Positions 9,109 to 18,797 of a DNA stretch of 64,000 bases are shown here, piece after piece. The notes below the pieces were generated by a model. That model searched no databases and was not told where the DNA came from. It saw nothing but the letters and a program-made list of their open reading frames with translations. Numbering within the stretch: the first letter of the stretch is position 1; each line of letters opens with the position of its first letter. The position numbers were made by a program, and so were the translations under genes. This DNA comes from G965200765 sp965203865 (GTDB lineage: Bacteria > Pseudomonadota > Gammaproteobacteria > Arenicellales > JAJDZL01), in NCBI GenBank assembly GCA_965203865.1, contig OZ241916.1:682001-746000 (forward strand). Reading direction: 5' to 3'.

Positions 9109-12100
9109 TCGGGCCTGCAGGCAGCCAGGAGATTCCGGTGACTCAGAACCAGGACAAGTTTATTCAGGCAAAATACAAAGACAACTTGGACGATAGCGAC
9201 AACTTTCTTGCTACCGTTGCCGTGCTCGAGGTACTGAACAATCCGAACGGCCTTACGGACTTTGTGCTTGAGATTGACGGTGTCAACGTGAAAGCTACCA
9301 ACCAAAATTTTGAAAGGTGGAATGCTCCGGACGTTGTACTCGTTCATCCTGGCGAACCAGTTACTTCGGTAGCGATACGCGTGATGAACGGAGCAACCAT
9401 AACCGGTGGCAGGCTGGCAACAAACCGAAACTCTCACGGAAATTCAGGCATTTGGGTAAGAAACTCGCCTTTTGAAGATATGGGGCCGGTAACCGTTGAC
9501 ATATCCGGCGGCAGCACAGTGGAGGCTTGGGCTATGATAAGGGAGGGGGACTACCCGCGGGGAATTCGGATCGACATGGACCCTGCGAACCGCAATGTTG
9601 CGACCGTACGGCTACGCGACACGTCAATACTTAAAATTCGGAATACGTCAGGTCATACGGGGGCGACAGGAGCTGTTGAGCCTACCGGTACCGGTATCAA
9701 TGATGATGAAATTCAAACCACCGGAGCTGATAGTTCGGGTATTCAAGTCCGTTATCCCAAAGGACTTGGCAGTATCAGAGTCAGCACGCCCCTGAAGATT
9801 CTCACAGGGGGCGAGCGAAGTCACGGCATAGAAGCAATGCTGGCTGCGACAGCCGACCCGTTGCAAATGCAAACTGCGTCAAGCTCGTATGGAGGCATAA
9901 ATTTTGGTGACGCTGTATGGTGGCTCTACGCATGGGGCGATACGAAATCCAATCGGCTTTGGGGAAGCACTACATTCTCTGCTTCTGCAGGGTTGAAGCT
10001 GGAGCATTTGGAGCGCTTTTTTCGCCACGGCATATCAACAGGAACGACACCGATAACGTATGCTGACGGTACGACTGTTACTGTTGCTCAAACTCCAGGC
10101 CATAGCGAGATTGCCCCAACTACCGACCGAAGATTCTACGACAGATTGACGGCGGCTGGTGAGACTCCGTTTGCCGCTCCCGGCGATGCGGATGCTGCGA
10201 GCAAATGGCCAATGGTGAGAATGCAATCCGCGAGGCCGCATTGGTATGCAAACCGCATTGCGATTGCCGATGCGATTAAAGCAATAAGGGAATCCGCTGA
10301 CGGTGTTACTCGGTGGAACGCGTGGCGGCAGGTGCAATCCTTCGGGGACAGTGTTGCGTCATTTATACGCCATAGGGGTTATCAGCAAGGCGCAGGATTG
10401 GTCTATGAGATAAGCCCTACCGCAAAAGTTCTTACAGGGTCAGACAAGGCCCCCGGGCTGGTCGCAGTTGTTGATGTGTCGGGACAGTCTTCAGAGGATA
10501 TTCACACTTTTATTCGAATCGACAACGGTGGCGCTTTCCGCGGTAGCGGCATTCAAGGAGAAACCCGTTTTGTAATCAACCGGGAGGTTGTTACAACCGG
10601 TGCCGGCAGCCACGGTGTTCTGGTGATTGCGACGAGTTCAACCCTGAGTGATACAACGGACACAAGCCATCCGCTTTACGGAAAGGAGTTGAGTGCCACT
10701 GCATCGAGAAATATCCATATTGATGTGCATAGTTCTATTAAAGTTGACGATGCCAATAGCTGGGGAATCGCATTGATGGGCGCTGAAGGCGCGACCAGCA
10801 CGGTTACAGTTGCTTCTGGTGCTACGGTGGGACAACAGAATGCTGCTGGCGGCGGCATGCTGTTCTGGAAAGCGGCAGACACGGTGACGAACTTCGGTAC
10901 GATCAAGGGCAAGACCGATTTTCATGCCGGCGATGACCGGCTGGTGCTTCGCGGCGGCGGGACGGTTACCGGCGTGACTGCCGGTGCGACACCGGACATG
11001 CTTGATTTCGGGGCTGGCGAAGACAGGCTTGAAATCAAGAGCGGAACGGTAGAGATAGGCATACTCAACCTTGAAACCCTGGTGAAGAGCGGTGCAGGAG
11101 ATGCGACGGTTGGTGCGGTCGCATTCACTACCGACGGGACAGCAAATACGATGGAGGTGAGGGATGGCCGCCTGATTGTGAAAGGCCATGTGAATGTTGG
11201 CTCGGGCACGGTGACGGTGAAGAACGGCGCCGACCTGGTGATTGAAGCGACGGGGTCACAAGCCGACAATACCAAGCTGGGGAAGATTACGGCGGCCAGC
11301 ATCAACTTTGAAGGCAAGAGTTCCGACGACATGCTGGTATCAATTCTGACTACGGCGGGTACGACTGCGGCGGCGGATTTGACCTATGCGAAGAGCAACT
11401 GGCTGGTGGGGGACACCAAGGTGATGGCGAGTGGTACGGATATTACCGCAGATCTTGGCGATAGCAACTACGAGCCTCTGACTTCTCCAATAGTCACAAA
11501 AACCTTGCTTACCGTGGGAAGGGACGAGCGCATAGATGTACCCATAAACTATGAAGGTGATGCCGGAGTTCAGGAGGTGAAGGTACAGGGTGTAGCTACC
11601 CGTGACATTAGCTTGGGTGCAGACGATGACACGGTGGACTTGGACGGCGGCAGCATTTCCGGCGATGTTGACATGGGCAGTGGCGACGGCGACACGATAA
11701 CGTTGCGAAGCGGGTGGCTCCGCGGTTCGGTGACCAATGTGGATACAATGGTGAAAGTCGGCTCCGGTACTGCGACAGTGGGCCGTGTTGACTTCTCGTC
11801 CAGCACGCTGATGATTCGCAATGGCAGGTTGTTTATCGAGGGGCATGTGAATCTGGGCACCGATAGCGATGACGTTGTTACGGTGAGTGCCGGCGGCCAG
11901 ATTGTGATTGTGGCGGACGGTGCTTCGGCAGGCGAGCCTTACGGTCGCATTACGGCGAACACGATCAAGTTCGAGGGTGCCAGTCCGGGCATTCAGATAC
12001 TGGCATCGATTGCACCAAGCCGAGAAGCTGATGTAGCAACAGTCAAGGCCAACTGGCGCAATGCGAGTGCTTCGCTTCGGGGTGCCGACGGTTCAGTGAT

Positions 12101-13157
12101 TACATTTGGCGATTCAAACTATCAGATACTGAATGCCGATCCCCGGGTTACTGGAAGTGGCGGCGGTGCGGGTTCTTCGGACTCGAACCAAAGCGCATTC
12201 TATGCAGCTGGAGCTCTGGCAGTGCTGTGGCTGGTGCTACGCGACGAAATTTGCTGCGAACTGGTGGACTACGAGTCGGATGCCGCGGGAGCGACATTCG
12301 CCGGTGTGAAGGGTGCCGGTCAGTATCGAAGCGGCGGTGTGCAGACTTGGGCGAAGATGTATTCGGACAGCGAAGTTTCCGCCATGCAGGGCGTGGCAGT
12401 TGGAATGGATGCCCGCATAGGCGAGCACGGCTACTTTGGAGTATCGGCGATGCCGAGTGCTTCGGGTTCAGCGGATACGACGGGTTTGTCGCTGAACCGT
12501 CGGACAAGTTTCGAGGGCGGACGCTACGAGGGCCGGGGCGGCTGGCAGAAGGATTCGCTGTTTGCGGGAGTTCGGCTGTCGTACGGCGACTACCGCGCAT
12601 CCACCTCGTTCAAGAACGTGTTTGAAGCGGGCGGTCAGATGAGCGGCTCGTCTGATTTGGTTCATACCCATTTGGATCTGGGAGCAGGCATGCAGCTGGA
12701 TGCAGGTGAGCAGGCGACGGTGATGCCGTCGCTGGGCGTTTACGGCGGTTCGCTGAGTCAGGGCGGCCATTCGGCCAGCAATGCGATTCTGGTTGCGGAT
12801 GTTCCGGGCTACAGGCAGTCCTATCAGGGCTGGCGTGCCGGGGTTCAGTTGAAGACTTCGGACTGGCTAAGCTGGTCGTACGAGATCAAGGCGCGTCCGC
12901 AGGTTGGATTGAGCATGTATCGCACAAGAACCAGCGGTCCGGGGAAACTGGCGATGAACCAGTGGGACCGGCTGGGAGTGCTGAACTTTCAAAATGCTCT
13001 GCCGGTACGCGGGCTTCCGCAGAATATCAATGCATTCAAGGCGGGAGTCTCGCTAAAGAAGCAGGGTAGCCTGAACATGAATCTGAACTATGTCGGCTAT
13101 GAAGCAGACGGCAAGGTTTATCACGGTGCAGTTGCCCGGGCAAGTATCAGATTCTGA
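9078..13157 (+). CDS. Autotransporter passenger and beta-barrel domain (5'-frameshifted)
   Basis: About 1,350 residues of a type V secreted protein. The passenger is rich in Gly, Thr, Asp and Val and repeats short strands typical of a right-handed beta-helix; two related blocks (LVKSGAGDATVGAV and MVKVGSGTATVGRV) mark internal duplication. A GGGAGSSDSN linker and a hydrophobic stretch precede the C-terminal 280 residues, which alternate in a beta-barrel pattern and end in the Phe typical of outer-membrane proteins (ARASIRF). The barrel should insert in the outer membrane and expose the passenger. The true start is in the upstream frame at 8404; no good internal start exists, so as drawn this part is probably not made unless the frame is restored. 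Confidence 0.8.
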   Translation: MDCFRPDLEMIGPAGSQEIPVTQNQDKFIQAKYKDNLDDSDNFLATVAVLEVLNNPNGLTDFVLEIDGVNVKATNQNFERWNAPDVVLVHPGEPVTSVAIRVMNGATITGGRLATNRNSHGNSGIWVRNSPFEDMGPVTVDISGGSTVEAWAMIREGDYPRGIRIDMDPANRNVATVRLRDTSILKIRNTSGHTGATGAVEPTGTGINDDEIQTTGADSSGIQVRYPKGLGSIRVSTPLKILTGGERSHGIEAMLAATADPLQMQTASSSYGGINFGDAVWWLYAWGDTKSNRLWGSTTFSASAGLKLEHLERFFRHGISTGTTPITYADGTTVTVAQTPGHSEIAPTTDRRFYDRLTAAGETPFAAPGDADAASKWPMVRMQSARPHWYANRIAIADAIKAIRESADGVTRWNAWRQVQSFGDSVASFIRHRGYQQGAGLVYEISPTAKVLTGSDKAPGLVAVVDVSGQSSEDIHTFIRIDNGGAFRGSGIQGETRFVINREVVTTGAGSHGVLVIATSSTLSDTTDTSHPLYGKELSATASRNIHIDVHSSIKVDDANSWGIALMGAEGATSTVTVASGATVGQQNAAGGGMLFWKAADTVTNFGTIKGKTDFHAGDDRLVLRGGGTVTGVTAGATPDMLDFGAGEDRLEIKSGTVEIGILNLETLVKSGAGDATVGAVAFTTDGTANTMEVRDGRLIVKGHVNVGSGTVTVKNGADLVIEATGSQADNTKLGKITAASINFEGKSSDDMLVSILTTAGTTAAADLTYAKSNWLVGDTKVMASGTDITADLGDSNYEPLTSPIVTKTLLTVGRDERIDVPINYEGDAGVQEVKVQGVATRDISLGADDDTVDLDGGSISGDVDMGSGDGDTITLRSGWLRGSVTNVDTMVKVGSGTATVGRVDFSSSTLMIRNGRLFIEGHVNLGTDSDDVVTVSAGGQIVIVADGASAGEPYGRITANTIKFEGASPGIQILASIAPSREADVATVKANWRNASASLRGADGSVITFGDSNYQILNADPRVTGSGGGAGSSDSNQSAFYAAGALAVLWLVLRDEICCELVDYESDAAGATFAGVKGAGQYRSGGVQTWAKMYSDSEVSAMQGVAVGMDARIGEHGYFGVSAMPSASGSADTTGLSLNRRTSFEGGRYEGRGGWQKDSLFAGVRLSYGDYRASTSFKNVFEAGGQMSGSSDLVHTHLDLGAGMQLDAGEQATVMPSLGVYGGSLSQGGHSASNAILVADVPGYRQSYQGWRAGVQLKTSDWLSWSYEIKARPQVGLSMYRTRTSGPGKLAMNQWDRLGVLNFQNALPVRGLPQNINAFKAGVSLKKQGSLNMNLNYVGYEADGKVYHGAVARASIRF

Positions 13158-13208
13158 GTGAACGACAAATACAGCAGGCACGGGAAGGCTTGCTGTAATT
13201 CTTGGAAC

Positions 13209-13244
13209 CCCCGTGTCGTTTGCAAATGATGCGGGGCTTTTTTT
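13209..13244 (+). terminator. Rho-independent terminator of the autotransporter gene
   Basis: A 12-13 base-pair stem (CCCCG pairing with CGGGG, extended inward to TTTGCAAA with three G-T wobbles) is followed by a run of seven to eight T residues. The wobbles pair as G-U only on the plus strand, matching the gene direction. Confidence 0.8.
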
Positions 13245-13636
13245 CGGTGCTCAAGTTGTTCACATAGTACTGCTTGTGAAAGTCGGCACCTTCCTGATGC
13301 TGGTCCTCGACCCTGAGTGTCAAGATTGTGACTGAGTTTGCGAACATCAATGGTCCCAGCAACAGGGCATTGAATCGTTGAGTGTTGATATCAAAGTGAA
13401 CTTTTTGATATCGAAATTGAAATCTTCAATGAATTGCGATATTTTTCTGCCTTTGCTGAATAGAGATAAAGTAATACACAGAGCTTGCTTTTTTTACTTT
13501 CCATTTAGTAGCACTTGCTATTGCAGAATAGTCATTCTTGTCAAATATTTATCATGCAAAACCAAATAGGGGCTTTGTACAGGCAAATAATCGCCTATTT
13601 GCGGTTCATTTCGCTCTTCATACGGTGCCGGCGGCT
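13245..13636. other. Intergenic region between convergent genes
   Basis: No gene, RNA or clear signal recognised in these 390 bases. It separates the terminated autotransporter from tenA on the other strand. Confidence 0.5.
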
Positions 13637-14314
13637 TTAAATGTGGCACATACTCCAAAAAGACTCTTCCAGCAGGGTGGCTTTTCGAAACACTTCAATC
13701 AACTGCTGAACCCTTGAATTCCCCCCGCGTTCCTGGCTCAGTTGTTCAAGTTTCCCGATGGTTTTGATTGCCAGAGTTTGATATTCTTCCGAGCTGTACA
13801 TTTCAATCCATTTGCGATATGGATTGGTTGACAGGGATGAATCAAATTCAAGGGCCAGACGATTGCCGATTTCTGCATAGCCCACAACGCAAGGGCATAG
13901 GGCAACATACAAGTCAAGAATATCGCCGGCAAGTCCTCTTTCCAGCACGAATCTGGTATAGGCTAAATTACTGGAATGTTCCTTTACCGATTCAAGGTCT
14001 GATTGACTGACCCCGTAGTTTTCGCAAAACTCGATATGCAATTGCATTTCTGTATTCAAGGTGGAATGCAGGATTTCAGTTGCCCACTCCATGTCGGAAA
14101 CACGGTCGGATTTGTACGCTGCAAGTGCCCATGAGCGACAAAAATGAATCAGGAATACATAATCCTGTTCCAGATAGTAGCGAAACGATTCGATCGGAAG
14201 CGTTCCATCGCCAATTCGGTTGACAAAGTCGTGATGGCAGTAACTATGCCATTCCTCGGAACAAGCTTGTTTGAGCTGGTCGAATAGTGAAGTGGAGTAG
14301 GTGTTGTTTTTCAT
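13637..14314 (-). CDS. tenA: TenA/THI-4 family aminopyrimidine aminohydrolase (thiaminase II)
   Basis: The 225-residue protein is an all-helical TenA-family enzyme. In this family a cysteine nucleophile and an acidic pair hydrolyse aminopyrimidine breakdown products so they can be reused for thiamine synthesis. Visible family residues are an early acidic residue in LEQDYVFL (D52), the PC motif in ALCPCVVGYAEIG (C142) and the C-terminal EES (216-218). Its length is typical. No TPP riboswitch was found in the 5' region on this strand; instead a 32-codon Arg-rich reading frame lies 28 bases upstream. Some TenA relatives act on other substrates, so the exact reaction is inferred. Confidence 0.85.
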   Translation of the reverse strand: MKNNTYSTSLFDQLKQACSEEWHSYCHHDFVNRIGDGTLPIESFRYYLEQDYVFLIHFCRSWALAAYKSDRVSDMEWATEILHSTLNTEMQLHIEFCENYGVSQSDLESVKEHSSNLAYTRFVLERGLAGDILDLYVALCPCVVGYAEIGNRLALEFDSSLSTNPYRKWIEMYSSEEYQTLAIKTIGKLEQLSQERGGNSRVQQLIEVFRKATLLEESFWSMCHI

Positions 14315-14342
14315 TGGTTAACCATTTCAATTTAATTCAAAA

Positions 14343-14441
14343 TTACATTCCCTCGTCTCTCCATTTTCTCTTGCGAGGTTTCCACCAAGGTCGCCTCCTG
14401 GGAAAGAGTCTTCTTCTACGAAATAGAATCAATCTACGCAT
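14343..14441 (-). CDS. Possible 32-residue Arg/Trp-rich small protein or leader peptide
   Basis: A short frame from ATG at 14441 to TAA at 14343 encodes 32 residues, of which 12 are Arg and 3 Lys, with three Trp in its middle part (for example RRRPWWKPRKRK). A GGGAG element sits eight bases before the ATG. It ends 28 bases before the tenA start on the same strand, so it could be co-translated with tenA or act as a leader peptide whose AGA/AGG/CGA arginine codons slow ribosomes. No family is recognised. The stretch is purine-rich, so a chance open frame remains possible. Confidence 0.35.
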   Translation of the reverse strand: MRRLILFRRRRLFPRRRPWWKPRKRKWRDEGM

Positions 14442-14836
14442 CAATTTATCTCCCGATTAAGTTGACATAAGCAAAGGATATCTTCCATTCATGGTCAAAT
14501 TAAAGGTTCAAGTTTATACTAAAACTTCGGTTATCTCATGCCAAAGTGCTGTCTCCATTCTGATTCGGTAAAATTGATTCGGCACATCATGGCTATCTAA
14601 TATATTATTGTTTAATCGGAAATAGAAAAAGTGGTAGTGCTGAACTGAATTCAAGCCTCCATTTTGAACACAGTATTCGCATTGCAAGAGAATAAAAGGC
14701 ACGCACAGAAGTGCTTGCTTGCGGGAACCAAGTTGGACATTGACCATGTTCTCTCTCTTTTTGAACCGCTTGTCTTGGAAAAGAACAATGAATAAAGTAG
14801 TAATTTGGTAAGTTTAAGGTCATAAATAGGTCGCGA
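14442..14836. other. Divergent intergenic region
   Basis: About 395 AT-rich bases between the divergent tenA and aminotransferase genes. It must hold both promoters, but no clear -35/-10 pair or riboswitch could be assigned. Confidence 0.5.
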
Positions 14837-16021
14837 ATGAGCATAGATTTGGAAAAAGCAAGAAGTGATACCCCGGGTTGTCTGGGGGTGGTGCATTTGC
14901 ATCACTCCGGTGCTGCATTGATGCCGAATCCTGTGGTGAAAGCAATGCAAGACCATATTAATCTGGAATTGTTCCATGGCGGGTATGAAGCTGAAGAGAT
15001 TGCGCACGACAAATTGGAGAACACCTACTCGGCAATCGCGCGTATGCTGAATTGCAAGCGAAGTGAAGTTGCGCTGTGCGAAAGTGCTACCGTCGCGTGG
15101 CAGTCCATATTCTATGGAGTGGCTCAAACACTCGGGAAAGGTGACCGTATTTTGACGGCTTATTCCGAATATGTTTCCAACATGATTTCCTATCTTCAAG
15201 TTGCCGAGCGAACTGGTGCTGAAGTTGTGGTCATTCCAGATGACAAAAACGGGCAACTGGATGTGCGTCAAATGGAAAAAATGATAGATGACAGAGTGAA
15301 GCTGATTTCGGTTACGCATGTGCCTACCCACAACGGACTTGTAAATCCTGTAGCTGAAATTGGCCAGGTTGTGCGAGACTACGGTATTCCGTATCTGGTT
15401 GACGCTTGCCAGTCTGTGGGGCAAATGCCGCTAGATGTTGACCAGATTGGTTGCGATGCGCTTTCAGCAACCGGGCGAAAGTTTTTGCGGGGGCCGCGAG
15501 GCACAGGTTTTTTATACGTTCGAGAGTCAGCTCTGGAGAAGTTTCCTCCCGCCATTCTGGATTTGCATTCGGCAACAATGACTTCGCGAGATACGTACGA
15601 GATGCAGCCCGGTTCCCGGCGCTATGAGCTTTTTGAGAGCAATATAGCAGGACGGATTGGATTGGGCGTTGCAGTGGATTACGCGATGTCCTGGGGATTG
15701 CACGAAATATATTCCCGCATTCGCTTTCTGGCGGACAAGTTGCGAGGTTCATTGGCCGATATCAATGGAGTAACAATACGCGACAAGGGCAAGGAAAAGT
15801 GCGGAATTGTTACTTTTTCAATGAAGGGGGTTGACCCTGCAGAGTTTCAGCAAGGCATGCGCAAGCACAATATTCATGTTGGGATTTCAAACTTTCAAAA
15901 CGCGCCGCTGGATATGGAAGATTGGGGATTGCAGTCCATGACGCGATGTCCGGTACACTACTACAACACTGAAGAAGAGATTGAATTCTTTGTGAAGCGG
16001 GTTCAGGAATTCGCTTCCTGA
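14837..16021 (+). CDS. Class V-fold PLP-dependent aminotransferase/lyase
   Basis: This 394-residue protein belongs to the fold-type I, class V PLP enzymes (cysteine desulfurase, serine-pyruvate aminotransferase and isopenicillin-N epimerase relatives). The cofactor site is visible: D189 in YLVDACQSVGQ and Schiff-base Lys215 in SATGRKFLRGPRG. The GRKFLRGPRGTGFLYV block resembles the egtE/isopenicillin-N epimerase-like subgroup rather than IscS, and there is no catalytic-cysteine loop of the desulfurase type. Substrate unknown. It stands alone, transcribed toward the ubiquitin-like operon, which converges on it. Confidence 0.8.
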   Translation: MSIDLEKARSDTPGCLGVVHLHHSGAALMPNPVVKAMQDHINLELFHGGYEAEEIAHDKLENTYSAIARMLNCKRSEVALCESATVAWQSIFYGVAQTLGKGDRILTAYSEYVSNMISYLQVAERTGAEVVVIPDDKNGQLDVRQMEKMIDDRVKLISVTHVPTHNGLVNPVAEIGQVVRDYGIPYLVDACQSVGQMPLDVDQIGCDALSATGRKFLRGPRGTGFLYVRESALEKFPPAILDLHSATMTSRDTYEMQPGSRRYELFESNIAGRIGLGVAVDYAMSWGLHEIYSRIRFLADKLRGSLADINGVTIRDKGKEKCGIVTFSMKGVDPAEFQQGMRKHNIHVGISNFQNAPLDMEDWGLQSMTRCPVHYYNTEEEIEFFVKRVQEFAS

Positions 16022-16152
16022 GCCAATTTTTGAAGAAGTTTATTCGCTACATTTAATCCTTGTTCATACGTCAACTCGGACAGTTGTGTTTATGCATGCC
16101 AATTTGACTCAGGTTCGTCATTTAAGTGAAGCACTAAGTAACAAAGTAGTTT

Positions 16153-17034
16153 TCACGGTATATAAGAAACATATCTGGACTCGAAAATTTTTTGTTCGGC
16201 AGTTATGGCAGTACGGAGAGAACAGTAAAGTTTCCAATACTCTCTCCAAACAGGGTTGTCGAATGTAATGTATTCAATCGGCAAGCCAATTTCTTCTGCA
16301 TCTTCCCAATCTATAACTTGGGAATGAGAGGGGAATTTTTTTGTATTCATGAGATCTGAAACAATTTGCGTGTATGGTCCGCCATGTTGCTTTATTGCTT
16401 TTTCCGCACATTTCTTCGCTCTGTCTTTAATTGTCTTAATTCGATGATACAGATGCGGCTCAAATTTATTAAACATCGTGCGTTCGGTTACATTGCTTGG
16501 ATTGTCATTTAACCTCTGTTCACATTCTTTGTATGCGTCAATATAGTCAAATGCCGAAAACCAAGTGTAATTGCCATACCTATCTGGCAACCGTACTTGT
16601 GGGTCAATTGTGCCAAGTTCTGAAGAGTCGCTCATGACAATTTGATTTGCACCGAGTGCTATTAGTGTGCCCGCGCTTTTAGCTAAATCTGGCACAATCA
16701 CGCGCAAAGGCACATTATCTCGGTCTTTTTCACCATCCTGAATTTCTGTTTTAGACTGTAACATTTTGATTATTTTCTCAGCCGAGTCGATGTCGCCTCC
16801 TATAGTGTGAATCAACAAATCAATCTTTTCACCGAAGGATACGTTGTAAAGCAAATCTCCAAACCCCCTAATGTCTTCAGGGGTAATCGCAGCTGTCTCT
16901 CCAGCGACATAGCAAAGCAAAGTACGCTTTGTTGTGTCTTCAATTTCGCATATTAATTCTTGTCGACTATAGCGTGACACATTCTTCGCCAAGTACATCG
17001 GAGTTATTTCAAATTCTGTCTTAGATTTGCTCAT
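16153..17034 (-). CDS. Clp/SDH-fold serine protease, last gene of the ubiquitin-like operon
   Basis: The 293-residue product has the ClpP/crotonase fold of the SDH (serine dehydrogenase proteinase-like)/SppA group. HTIGGDIDSA (76-85) supplies the oxyanion glycines, S120 in LAKSAGTLIALGAN is the expected nucleophile, and the SSELGTIDPQ stretch (D144) is a conserved family element. No signal peptide or membrane helix is seen, so it should be cytoplasmic. Its start overlaps the end of the DUF6527 gene by 14 bases, tying it to the Ubl-E2-E1 operon. It could process Ubl, degrade tagged targets or act as the effector protease; none of these is shown by sequence alone. Confidence 0.75.
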   Translation of the reverse strand: MSKSKTEFEITPMYLAKNVSRYSRQELICEIEDTTKRTLLCYVAGETAAITPEDIRGFGDLLYNVSFGEKIDLLIHTIGGDIDSAEKIIKMLQSKTEIQDGEKDRDNVPLRVIVPDLAKSAGTLIALGANQIVMSDSSELGTIDPQVRLPDRYGNYTWFSAFDYIDAYKECEQRLNDNPSNVTERTMFNKFEPHLYHRIKTIKDRAKKCAEKAIKQHGGPYTQIVSDLMNTKKFPSHSQVIDWEDAEEIGLPIEYITFDNPVWREYWKLYCSLRTAITAEQKIFESRYVSYIP

Positions 17035-17389
17035 GATTCACTACCTCTTTAGTCCAAAAGGTTTTTCCTGATTGAATAAAAAAATGGCATTTTCGCGGAT
17101 GTCCCCGGTCATAAATACTTGGATAGATTGTTAATTTGCTTCCGGGAGACATGAAAAAATTCCAGAATGGATGTTTCCTTTTGTCTGTATTAAGCATAAT
17201 TCGATGCCCTGTTTGACAAGGACAGTCAAATACTAGCCATTTTGGTGCTTCCTTGGTCCCTACTAACACCACATTATTTCGTGGAAATTTTTCTGGTACT
17301 TCATCTGCTTCTTCAACAATGGCAAAGATTTGCCAGCGCCGAAAGGGCATCCATTCGCTCCAACGAAAATATGTCTCTCTGAATTTCAT
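17021..17389 (-). CDS. DUF6527-like protein of the ubiquitin-like operon
   Basis: A 122-residue protein from the ATG at 17389, which has a GGTGGG ribosome site; the open frame extends further upstream but would then overlap the E1 gene. The FDCPCQTGHRIMLN motif holds a Cys pair and a His that look like a metal site. The layout resembles the DUF6527 family, often seen beside prokaryotic multi-ubiquitin, E2 and E1 genes. Biochemical role unknown. It lies 19 bases after the JAB-E1 gene and overlaps the protease gene. Confidence 0.65.
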   Translation of the reverse strand: MKFRETYFRWSEWMPFRRWQIFAIVEEADEVPEKFPRNNVVLVGTKEAPKWLVFDCPCQTGHRIMLNTDKRKHPFWNFFMSPGSKLTIYPSIYDRGHPRKCHFFIQSGKTFWTKEVVNHEQI

Positions 17390-17408
17390 TTTTCCCACCA
17401 GGATAGCA

Positions 17409-18797
17409 TTAGGAATTACACCAAACTTGTTCAAGAAATGGTTCTGTAGGCCCGATTCCCCACTTGCCTTCTGAAAAATGGCAGTAATGCCCTGAACGAG
17501 GTTCTGCATGGTTTGTGGAAATTTCCCTTTCATGAATTCGAAGTAGAATCTCGCTTGGTCTCTTTTCTGGTCCATAGCCAATCATTCGTTCGAGAAGCTC
17601 ACTTACTGCCGTTGCCGCGACAGTTGTTGTAAAAGACACCACTGCGGGTTCAACATCACCAAGTGCGGGTGCGTATCCTTCATCAGATAGCCGCTTTCGT
17701 TCCTCTGGTGTTCTCATTTCAACAGAAGCGCGAGCCATGTCGATACGGCCTCTGCAAACTAGACAAGCAGAACCAGGAGACATGATAGTTATACGACCAT
17801 CTATCCCTTCAAGTTCTCCATTTATAGAGCCGCTCAATAATACGCCCAAATCTATTACCGGAATTAAAAAATAGGTGGCAAGTCTTGAAAGAACGAGACG
17901 GCCTGCATTGTCATCAGTACACCCAAAAATTAGATCACAGTCGCTTAGCTTACGTGCAACAGACTCAGCAATTACCATAGCCTCCAATACAGTGCAAGAC
18001 AAATCAGGCGCAATTTTTTGAAGATGAGCGCAGAGTACATCCACTTTAGAGTTGCCTACATCATTGGGTGTGGATCCATAGACGCGAGTAACATTGCTAT
18101 CACTCAGTCGGTCCCCGTCTACAAGAATTAAATTTCTCACACCCAGTCGCACCAATTGCTCAGCAACCGCTGAGCCAGTTCCGCCTGCCCCGACAATAGC
18201 AATTTTCAATATCCCGATAATATTCTGGATGTCAGTCCCAAATGCGAGCACATTCCGGCTAAAAACAGAGCTGACCTCTGGTGAATGCTTATTGAAAGCA
18301 TTGAGCATGTTCCATCGATTTCCCACAGACCACATTCTATCAATCGGAATTGCATTCTCATTTCGATATTGGATACTGCCACTAAATATTACGTTGTCAT
18401 CTCTAGGCGATGTAATCAAGGTACCGTAATAGTCTGAACCACTTCGCAGTTGGAATAAATCTGAGATTTCTTCGTTAACTTTTTTGTCCCAAACACTTTC
18501 TAGAGGTGCAGAAGACTTTCCGGGGTGTGTATGAAACCAGATAGGTATTGCATTTTGACATTCTGCTTTTGCCAGTGCGCCAATATATCCGCTAGGTGCA
18601 ATTGACATCTCGGACGCAGTACGCTTTGAATATGCATTTGGCTGTGTCCAGCACATCTCTCTCGCGAGCAGTCGAATATTATCCGTAGATGTTTTATGAA
18701 GAATTGCCAGAAGCACCCCGGCCGATTCAACTGACAAGTTGGATTTATCGATTAATTGATTAGTGATTTCTTCGGGGAGGACAAGAGTAGTTGTCAT
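17409..18797 (-). CDS. Fused JAB deubiquitinase-like and ThiF/E1 ubiquitin-activating-like protein
   Basis: From ATG 18797 this 462-residue protein joins two enzymes. Residues 20-135 form a JAB/JAMM metalloprotease domain: E24, the HTHPG motif with H89 and H91, then S101 and D104, the zinc ligands used to remove ubiquitin-like proteins. Residues 190-410 form a ThiF/E1 Rossmann domain with IVGAGGTGSA (201-210) binding ATP, DGDR and DSNVTR adenylation residues, FGCTDDNAGR, and a CLVC pair (345-348). It should adenylate the C-terminus of the Ubl encoded upstream and process the same Ubl. The start codon overlaps the E2 stop as ATGA, indicating translational coupling. Confidence 0.85.
   Translation of the reverse strand: MTTTLVLPEEITNQLIDKSNLSVESAGVLLAILHKTSTDNIRLLAREMCWTQPNAYSKRTASEMSIAPSGYIGALAKAECQNAIPIWFHTHPGKSSAPLESVWDKKVNEEISDLFQLRSGSDYYGTLITSPRDDNVIFSGSIQYRNENAIPIDRMWSVGNRWNMLNAFNKHSPEVSSVFSRNVLAFGTDIQNIIGILKIAIVGAGGTGSAVAEQLVRLGVRNLILVDGDRLSDSNVTRVYGSTPNDVGNSKVDVLCAHLQKIAPDLSCTVLEAMVIAESVARKLSDCDLIFGCTDDNAGRLVLSRLATYFLIPVIDLGVLLSGSINGELEGIDGRITIMSPGSACLVCRGRIDMARASVEMRTPEERKRLSDEGYAPALGDVEPAVVSFTTTVAATAVSELLERMIGYGPEKRPSEILLRIHEREISTNHAEPRSGHYCHFSEGKWGIGPTEPFLEQVWCNS

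Noticed and set aside
14315..14480. TPP riboswitch upstream of tenA
   Set aside because: I looked on the minus strand for the THI-box conserved segments and did not see them.
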